From NCBI GenBank assembly GCA_963733085.1, contig CAVTBY010000005.1:62001-126000 (forward strand): a DNA stretch of 64,000 bases. Direction: 5' to 3'. The stretch is from Desertimonas sp963733085 (GTDB lineage: Bacteria; Actinomycetota; Acidimicrobiia; Acidimicrobiales; Ilumatobacteraceae). Position 1 is the first letter of the stretch. Every line of letters begins with the position of its first letter. The translations under genes were made by a program, and so were the position numbers. This document shows positions 55,957 to 64,000 of this stretch, piece after piece. The notes under the pieces were generated by a model. It was not told where the DNA came from. It made no database searches and saw nothing but the letters and a program-made list of their open reading frames with translations.

Positions 55957-58900
55957 ATGACTTCGAGTGGTTCGCATCGACGAACTTCTCGCACGCGGGT
56001 CGCATACCGCCGCCGGAGTCTCCGATTGCTCGCAGTCGTCGGCGCCGTCGTGACGATGTCGTCGTTCATGCAACCGCTGACTGCTGGCGCCATCGTGCCG
56101 GCGGCGCCAGAAACGCCCGAACCACCGACGATCCCACCCGTCGAGGAGCCCACCACGACGGCAGCACCTCCGCCCACCGAGGTGACGACGACGGCAGCCC
56201 CGCCGACCACCTCAGCGGAGCCGTCGACGACCACTCCTGAGGAGCCAACGACGTCGTTGCCCATCCCGACGACGGTGCCTGAGACAGTGCCGGAGACATC
56301 CGTGCCGGAGTCGTCGACCACGACCACCGTGGTGCCAGTGGTGGACATCACGCTCACTTCGTTGTGCACGTCTGGGGAGAAGTTCGAGGCGGGCACGCGC
56401 ACGTTCCGTGTTGACAACAACAGCGGTGAGAACCTCGAGATCACGCTGCAGAACGCCGAATCTGGCGCATCCGTCAGTGGGACTGCGCCCCCTGGGCAGT
56501 CGACGTGGGATGTTCCAGCGGGCGGGGGCGCGAATACGACCGCCTTGGTCGTCGATGGGCAGACGGTTGCCACGTCTGATTCAACGAACCTGGTCTGTGC
56601 CGTGTTGGACGGCAGTGCGGAGTGCGATCCGGTCGAGGGTCAGACGACGGTCACCTGGACCGTGAGCAGCAACGACAGTTCGGCCATCGTCATCACGGCT
56701 GACGCGCGTGGCCTGTCGTTCACGCCCGGAACCGTGGCGTCTTATGGGACGTCGTCGGCCACGGAGGTGATCGAAGGTCAGTCGGCCGATCAGGAGATCA
56801 CTCAGACGGTCACAGTCCAGTTGGGTGATGGAAGTACTTCGCAGCTGAGTGCAGTGGTCGTCGCCGCCGCCTGTGAAGGTCCGCCGGCTCCACCGGAGGT
56901 GACGTTCACGTTCACCACTTCGGCGAGTCCACCGGTGGCGCGGGTCGGCGACACGGTGGAATACACGTACTGCGGGCAGAACACGAGTGACATCCCGCTC
57001 GAGGTGGTGCGCCTCGTCGATGACCGGCTCGGGGTCGTGATCGAGCTGCCCGATGTTGCCACGGTGGTCGCGCCGGGCGAGACCTTGTGTAACACGGATG
57101 TCGGTCAGCCGGTCACGTACACGGTGACGGAGGCGGATATCGACACGACGATCATCAACGCCGCGGTCGTGACGGTGCGCACGCTGGAGGACACACCGCG
57201 GGAGTTCCAGGCGGCGGCCGGGACCCGCGTCTCGGTGCCGTTGCCGGGGCTGCTGCTGTCGCTGTTGGCCGGGGAGGACGGCCGAAGCTGGGTCTGTCAC
57301 GCCACCGGTAGCCATTACAACCAGCAGGAGGTGTCGACGTCGTCGCTCGGCGAGGGATCCGGTCACAACGACGACGGCCATCAGGATGGCCGGGACATCG
57401 TCCCACCTGGGCCCTGGGATCCCGATGGCCGCAACTGGAACCCGGACAACGAGGGGATCTGGCTCAACGGGTGTGGTGGTGTCACGGCGGTGCCGGTGAA
57501 CCCGACGGTGGTACAGGCGACCTGCAGTGGGGGGGTCGTGACGACGCCCACGGTGGTGCCGTCGACGCGCCCGCTCGGAGTGCGCTACACGCAGTCGCCG
57601 GCCGGTCCCTACAACGGGAACCAGACCACGACGGTGACGGTGACGGCGACGCTGACATTCGGCTACGAGTGGGGGCAGATGCCGGCCGGTTGGGTGAAGG
57701 GCACGACGACGGCGACCTACACGGTGACGTTGCGGGCGGCCGCGTGTGGCGTGTTCACCCCGACCGATCCGACGGTGACCCAGGCGAGCTGTGCCGCGGG
57801 GATCTTGAAGCCGTCGTTGGTGTTGCCGACGACCGACGGCGTCGCCTATACGGTGAATCCGCCGGGTCCGTTCGAGCCGGCGACGACGGTGACGGTGACG
57901 GCGACGCTGACTGCCGCCGGCGGGGCGTGGCCGGCGACGCTGCCGTCGGGGTGGACGCGGGAGTCGAACACGGTGGCGACGTACAAGGTGGTCTTCGTCG
58001 CCCTGGCGTGTACGCCGGTGGCTCCGGTGGCGCCGACGGTGACGCAGGCGACGTGTGTCAACGGGGCGTCACCGCGCCGACGATTGACTTGGCGAGCACG
58101 ACGGGCGTGAAGTACGTGGCGCTGCCGCCGTCGCCCTACGACGGCACGGTGGACACCCCGGTGATCGTGCGGGCGCCTGCTGCAGACCGGCTACACGTGG
58201 TCGCAGATGCCGGATGGCTGGATCGAGACGAGTGGGTCGGTGGCGGAGTACCACGTGTTGTTGAAGGCCGGGTCGTGCCAGGTGGCCACTCCGGTGGCGC
58301 CGTCGGTGACGGAGGCCGTGTGTCGTGGCGGGGTGTTGCTGCCTCCAATCTTGAAGATGTCCGAGACACAGGGGATCACGTACACGGCAAGTCCGTCGTC
58401 GCCGCCGGCGTACGTCGCCGGTCAGTCGGTGACGGTGACGGCAACGTTGTCCGCTGGACGTACGTGGCCGGCGACGTTGCCGACCGGTTGGACACGTCAG
58501 TACGGCGACGACGGCGACGTACCAGGTGACGTTCGCGAGCGAAGGCGTGTACGCCGGTGTTGCCGGTGGCAACCGGTGGTGACCCAGGCGACGTGTGCCA
58601 ATGGGGCGGTGACGACACCGACGGTGGTGTTGGTGGTGACGCCCGGTGTCACCTACGAGCTCAGTCCGTCGGGTGCGTACAACGGCGCGGTCACCACGGA
58701 CGTGACGGTGACGGCGACGGTGGTCGACGGGTTCGCGTGGGGTCAGGTGAGCCCGCCGTGGACGCAGGTGTCGGACCTGAGGGCGACGATGACGGTGACG
58801 TTGAACGCGGCGTCGTGCGCGCAGGTCCTGCCGGTAGCGCCGACCGTCGTCGAAGCGAGGTGCCGTGCCGGGGTGGTCGAACCGCCGTCGTTGACGTTGG

Positions 58901-61900
58901 CGTCGACGGACGGGATCACCTACACGCGTCGATCCGGCTGGTCCGTTATGCCGCGGGTCAGGTCGGTGACGGTGACGGCGACGTTGGCTCCGGCTGGGGT
59001 CGGCTGGCCGGCCGATCTTGGCGCCTGGACGCGGGTGTCGGCGACGGTGGCGACGTTGACGGTGACGTTCAAGCCGATGGCGTGTTCGCCGGTGGTGCCG
59101 GTGGCGCCGACGGTGGGTCAGGCGACGTGTACGGCGGGGGCGGTGCGAGCCGCCGACGGTGACGTTGCCGTCGACGACGGGGATCGTCTATGTCGTCGAG
59201 CCGGCGGAGTTCGGTGCTGGTACGGCGGATCGTGACGGTGACGGTGACGGCGACGGTGCAGGATGGGTTCGGGTGGGGGACGATCGTTGCGCCGTGGGTG
59301 CGGGTCGATGAGGACACGGCGACGTTGGCGGTGGTGTTGAAGGGGACGTCGTGTGACGCGGGTGACGCCGGTGGATCCGACGGTGACGCAGGCGGTGTGT
59401 GTCAACGGTGTGGTGACGGCGCCGACGTTGACGTTGGCGTCGACGACGGGGATCACCTACACGGTCGATGCCGGCTGGTCCTTATGACCAGGGTCAGACG
59501 GTGATGGTGACGGCGACGTTGGCGGGTACGGGGGTGGCTTGGCCGGCGGAGCTGCCGGCGGGGTGGACGCGGACGTCGGACGACGGTGGCGACGTTCGGT
59601 GGTCGTTTGAAGGCGGTGGCGTGTACGCCGGTGGTGCTGGCGGCGCCGACGGTGGCGTCAGGCGACGTGTACGGCGGGTGTGGTGGTGCCGGCGTCGGTG
59701 TCGGTGGGGCCGACGACGGGGATCATCTATGTCGTCGAGCCGGCGAGTTTCGGTGATGGCAGCGCTGATGTCGAGGTGACGGTGACGGCGACGGTGCACG
59801 ATGGGTTCGGGTGGGGGACGATCGTTGCGCCGTGGGTGCGGGTTGATGCGGATACGGCGGAGTGGACGGCGACGTTGGCGTTGGCGTCGTGTGACGAGGT
59901 GACGCCGGTGGCGCCGTCGGTGGTCGAGGCGGTGTGTGTCAACGGTGTGGTGACGGCGCCGACGTTGACGTTGGCCGGTCGACGACGGGGATCACCTACA
60001 CCGTTGATCGACGAGCCGCCTTACGAGCAGGGTCAGTCGGTGACGGTGACGGCGACGTTGGATCCGGCGGGTGTTGGTTGGCCTGCTGATCTGGGTGATT
60101 GGGTGCGGGTGTCGGCGACGGTGGCGACGTTGTCGGTCGAGTTCGATGCGGTGGCGTGTACGCCGGTGGCGCTGGCGGCGCCGACGGTGGGTCAGGCGAC
60201 GTGTACGGCGGGTGTGGTGCGTGCCGGCGTCGGTGTCGGTGGGGCCGACGACGGGGATCATCTATGTCGTCGAGCCGGCGAGTTTCGGTGATGGCAGCGC
60301 TGATGTCGAGGTGACGGTGACGGCGACGGTGAGGATGGGTTCGGGTGGGGGACGATCGTTGCGCCGTGGGTGCGGGTTGATGCGGATACGGCGGAGTGGA
60401 CGGCGACGTTGGCGTTGGCGTCGTGTGACGCGGTGACGCCGGTGGCGCCGTCGGTGGTCGAGGCGGTGTGTGTCAACGGTGTGGTGACGGTGCCGACGTT
60501 GACGTTGCCGTCGACGACGGGGATCACCTACACCGTTGATGATGATCCGCCTTATGAGCAGGGTGGGTCGGTGACGGTGACGGCGACGTTGGATCCTGCT
60601 GGTGTTGGTTGGCCTGACGATCTGGGTGATTGGGTGCGGGTGTCGGCGACGGTGGCGACGTTGTTGGTCGAGTTCGATGCGGTGGCGTGTTCGCCGGTGG
60701 TGCCGGCGGCGCCGACGGTGGGTCAGGCGACGTGCACGGCGGGTGTTGTCGGTGCCGGCGTCGTTGTCGGTGGGGCCGACGACGGGGATCACCTATGTCG
60801 TCGAGCCGGCGAGTTTCGGTGATGGCAGCGCTGATGTCGAGGTGACGGTGACGGCGACGGTGCGGATGGGTTCGGGTGGGGGACGATCGTTGCGCCGTGG
60901 GTGCGGGTTGATGCGGATACGGCGGAGTGGACGGCGACGTTGGCGTTGGCGTCGTGTGACGCGGTGACGCCGGTGGCGCCGGCGGTGGTCGAGGCGGTGT
61001 GTGTCAACGGTGTGGTGACGGCGCCGACGTTGACGTTGCCGTCGACGACGGGGATCACCTACACCGTTGATGATGATCCGCCTTATGAGCAGGGTCAGTC
61101 GGTGACGGTGACGGCGACGTTGGATCCTGCTGGTGTTGGTTGGCCTGACGATCTGGGTGATTGGGTGCGGGTGTCGGCGACGGTGGCGACGTTGTTGGTC
61201 GAGTTCGATGCGGTGGCGTGTTCGCCGGCGGCGCTGGCGGCGCCGACGGTGGTGTCAGGCGACGTGTACGGCGGGTGTGGTGACGTGCCGGCGTACGGTG
61301 TCGGTGGGGCCGACGACGGGGATCGTCTATGTCGTCGAGCCGGCGAGTTTCGGTGATGGCAGCGCTGATGTCGAGGTGACGGTGACGGCGACGGTGACTG
61401 ATGGGTTCGGGTGGGGGACGATCGTTGCGCCGTGGGTGCGGGTTGATGCGGATACGGCGGAGTGGACGGCGACGTTGGCGTTGGCGTCGTGTGACGCGGT
61501 GACGCCGGTGGCGCCGTCGGTGGTCGAGGCGGTGTGTGTCAACGGTGTGGTGACGGTGCCGACGTTGACGTTGCCGTCGACGACGGGGATCACCTACACC
61601 GTTGATGATGATCCGCCTTATGAGCAGGGTCAGTCGGTGACGGTGACGGCGACGTTGGATCCTGCTGGTGTTGGTTGGCCTGACGATCTGGGTGATTGGG
61701 TGCGGGTGTCGGCGACGGTGGCGACGTTGTTGGTCGAGTTCGATGCGGTGGCGTGTTCGCCGGTGGCGCCGGCGGCGCCGACGGTGGGTCAGGCGACGTG
61801 TACGGCGGGTGTGGTGACGGTGCCGGCGTCGTTGTCGGTGGGGCCGACGACGGGGATCATCTATGTCGTCGAGCCGGCCGAGTTTCGGTGATGGCAGCGC

Positions 61901-64000
61901 TGATGTCGAGGTGACGGTGACGGCGACGGTGACTGATGGGTTCGGGTGGGGGACGATCGTTGCGCCGTGGGTGCGGGTTGATGCGGATACGGCGGAGTGG
62001 ACGGCGACGTTGGCGTTGGCGTCGTGTGACGCGGTGACGCCGGTGGCGCCGTCGGTGGTCGAGGCGGTGTGTGTCAACGGTGTGGTGACGGTGCCGACGT
62101 TGACGTTGCCGTCGACCGACGGGGATCACCTACACCGTTGCACTGATGATCCGCCTTATGAGCAGGGTCAGTCGGTGACGGTGACGGCGACGTTGGATCC
62201 GGCGGGTGTTGGTTGGCCTGACGATCTGGGTGATTGGGTGCGGGTGTCGGCGACGGTGGCGACGTTGGTGGTCGAGTTCGATGCGGTGGCGTGTTCGCCG
62301 GTGGCGCCGGCGGCGCCGACGGTGGCGTCAGGCGACGTGTACGGCGGGTGTGGTGACGGTGCCGGCGTCGTGTGTCGGTGGGGCCGACGACGGGGATCGT
62401 CTATGTCGTCGAGCCGGCGAGTTTCGGTGATGGCAGCGCTGATGTCGAGGTGACGGTGACGGCGACGGTGACTGATGGGTTCGGGTGGGGGACGATCGTT
62501 GCGCCGTGGGTGCGGGTTGATGCGGATACGGCGGAGTGGACGGCGACGTTGGCGTTGGCGTCGTGTGACGACGGTGACGCCGGTGGCGCCGTCGGTGTCG
62601 AGGCGGTGTGTGTCAACGGTGTGGTGACGGTGCCGACGTTGACGTTGCCGTCGACGACGGGGATCACCTACACCGTTGATGATGATCCGCCTTATGAGCA
62701 GGGTGGGTCGGTGACGGTGACGGCGACGTTGGATCCTGCTGGGGTTGGTTGGCCTGACGATCTGGGTGATTGGGTGCGGGTGTCGGCGACGGTGGCGACG
62801 TTGTTGGTCGAGTTTGATGCGGTGGCGTGTTCGCCGGTGGCGCCGGCGGCGCCGACGGTGGGTCAGGCGACGTGTACGGCGGGTGTGGTGTCGGTGCCGG
62901 CGTCGTTGTCGGTGGGGCCGACGACGGGGATCACCTATGTCGTCGAGCCGGCGGAACCGTATGACCCGGCTGAGGAGACTGACGTCGTCGTTACGGCGAC
63001 CGTTCTCGACGGTTACGGGTGGGAAGGATCGGACGACGCCGTCCGGCTTCGCAACGGTCGGTCGGGGTCCGCAGGGAGCGCCGCCGCCGGTGGAGTTGCC
63101 CGAGGGCTGGACATGGGTGAGCCCGTCGACGGCCACGTTCGACGTCACATTGGCGGCCGCACCAACGTGCCCGCTCATTGAGCTTCCGGAGCCGGCAGTC
63201 GTGGATGTCGAGTGCGTCGCCGGCGAGACAACCGCACCCTCAGTCGAGCCGATCGAGACCGAAGGTGTTGCCTACGAGATCGATCCCGCCGGGCCGTGGG
63301 AGCAGGGTGATGTCGGTGACGATCACGGCGACGATCACCGATCCCGAGGCAGGTTGGGCCGAGCCAATAGGTGGCGGCTGGACGATGGTCGACTCGACCA
63401 CCGCAACCTATCTAGTGACGTTCGCCGAGATCGAGTGCGTCGTCCCCACCGAGCCCACCACGACGACAGCCGCGCCGACGACGACGGCTGCCCCGACGAC
63501 GACGGCTGCGCCGACGACGACGGCAGCGCCGACGACGACCGCAGCGCCGACGACGACCGCAGCGCCAACGACAACCGCAGCGCCGACCACCACGGTGCCT
63601 GCTGCCCCGGCCAATGTCGTGCTGACGGGCAATGCGGTGTGCGCTCCGGACGCTGCTCAGACGACCGTGACGTGGACGGTGCGCAACGTCGGTGGAACCC
63701 CGTTGACGATCACTGGTGACAGTCGGAGTGTGGCGTTCACTCCATCGCAGGTGCTGCCGGGCGCGGATGCGACGGGATCGGAGGTGATCGCTGGCGCGGC
63801 CACTGATGAGATGATCAGCGAGTCGGTCACGTTCGATGCTGGCGGAGGCCGGACGGTCGAGGCGACGGCATCGGTGACGGTGCCGGCGTGTGCGGGGCCG
63901 GTGGCGCCTCCGGACATCGTCTTCACGTTCACGAACGAACCGAGCGTGCCTGTCGCTGAGGTCGGCGAGACCGTCGAGTACACCTACTGCGGGGAGAACC
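55957..64000 (+). CDS. Giant modular cell-surface protein (partial, many frameshifts)
   Basis: ATG 55957. Order: signal peptide (RRRSLRLLAVVGAVVTMSSF), a Thr/Pro/Glu linker (TTTAAPPPTEVTTTAAPPTT), a beta module with TTVTWTVSSNDSSAIVI, a DUF11-like module VTFTFTTSASPPVARVGDTV, a Cys-containing VCHATGS...GHNDDGHQDG..DIVPP..GC motif (about 57290-57475) known from other secreted bacterial proteins, then about 22 modules of 88-90 aa (57,500-63,400), each with a pair of Cys (start QATCxNG; end near C-SPV) and a strand VTVTATL. A (PTTTAA)n linker (63450-63600) follows, then a second copy of the N-terminal beta and DUF11-like modules up to the window edge. At least ten single-base frame breaks (first at about 58065, lost base in AACGGGGCGTC) interrupt it. 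Function presumably adhesion or surface layer. Confidence 0.75.
59655..62870 (+). repeat. Tandem array of about six nearly identical 530-bp repeats
   Basis: Within the giant gene, two alternating modules recur with very high DNA identity: type A (QATCTAGVV, GPTTGIIYVVEPASFGDGSA, DGFGWGTIVAPWVRVDADTA) and type B (VEAVCVNGVVT, TTGITYTVDDDPPYEQGQSV, GVGWPDDLGDWVRVSATVAT). Type-A starts fall near 59655, 60190, 60722, 61257, 61790, 62328 and 62867, so the period is about 530-538 bp. Near-identity between copies suggests recent expansion or gene conversion; the assembly may have collapsed or misjoined copies. Confidence 0.88.

Noticed and set aside
59655..62870. Non-coding satellite or transposon array
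   Set aside because: The repeat unit encodes family-consistent modules in one strand, and frame breaks are single bases. No transposase or terminal repeats.
1..64000. Insertion sequence, prophage or integrase
   Set aside because: No transposase, integrase, phage structural gene or target-site duplication was seen anywhere in the window. tRNA-Gly at 29615 shows no partial repeat nearby that would mark an attachment site.

Overview
The window is strongly GC-rich, with GTG/TTG starts alongside ATG, dense gene packing and many 4-nt stop/start overlaps. The gene content (an EccC-type type VII secretion ATPase with WXG100-like substrates, a WS/DGAT wax-ester/TAG synthase, an RskA-like anti-sigma factor, a MalT-type LuxR regulator, RDD proteins) points to an actinobacterium. 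An Acidimicrobiia-like lineage is my inference and was not tested.

Layout. 1-3.4 kb: cell-envelope genes (a secreted protein running off the left edge, a duplicated peptidoglycan-binding lipoprotein, a Tat-exported PhoD phosphatase). 3.7-17.4 kb: a polymorphic toxin / type VII secretion region with a 2037-aa WXG/RHS protein ending in a DNA/RNA non-specific endonuclease, a possible divergent immunity gene, an ankyrin/PH-like membrane protein, two WXG-type proteins and EccC. 17.5-20.8 kb: a cobalamin-riboswitch-controlled B12-type ABC importer. 20.9-25.7 kb: two MFS transporters, one of them the last gene of a four-gene minus-strand set (tandem-repeat peptide, JmjC/cupin oxygenase, sucrase/ferredoxin-like protein, MFS exporter) that looks like an uncharacterised RiPP-type pathway. 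25.7-29.7 kb: ECF sigma and anti-sigma factors, Lon protease, tRNA-Gly(CCC). 29.8-45.7 kb: a stress and respiration block (MalT-like regulator, DUF4239, DUF1269-like and DUF389 membrane proteins, cytochrome bd, glutamate decarboxylase, two MFS, GMC oxidoreductase, SDR, NDH-2). 45.7-53.4 kb: RDD protein with a 9-residue-repeat partner, WS/DGAT, GH15, aldose epimerase, TRIC-type channel, a shortened DMT-like protein and a two-helix membrane protein. 54-64 kb: a tiny lipoprotein, a trypsin-like protease and the first 8 kb of a giant modular surface protein that runs off the right edge.

Many otherwise well-preserved genes are interrupted by single-base indels, often in short homopolymers (eccC, btuD, btuF, the Suc/Fer gene, two MFS genes, cydB, the SDR, NDH-2 and TRIC genes, and the giant repeat gene). 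Removing or adding one base restores a family-typical reading frame in each case, and the lengths of the broken genes modulo 3 agree with the indels I place. The simplest reading is uncorrected sequencing error, so these genes are given as full-length loci with the frameshift noted and are not called pseudogenes.
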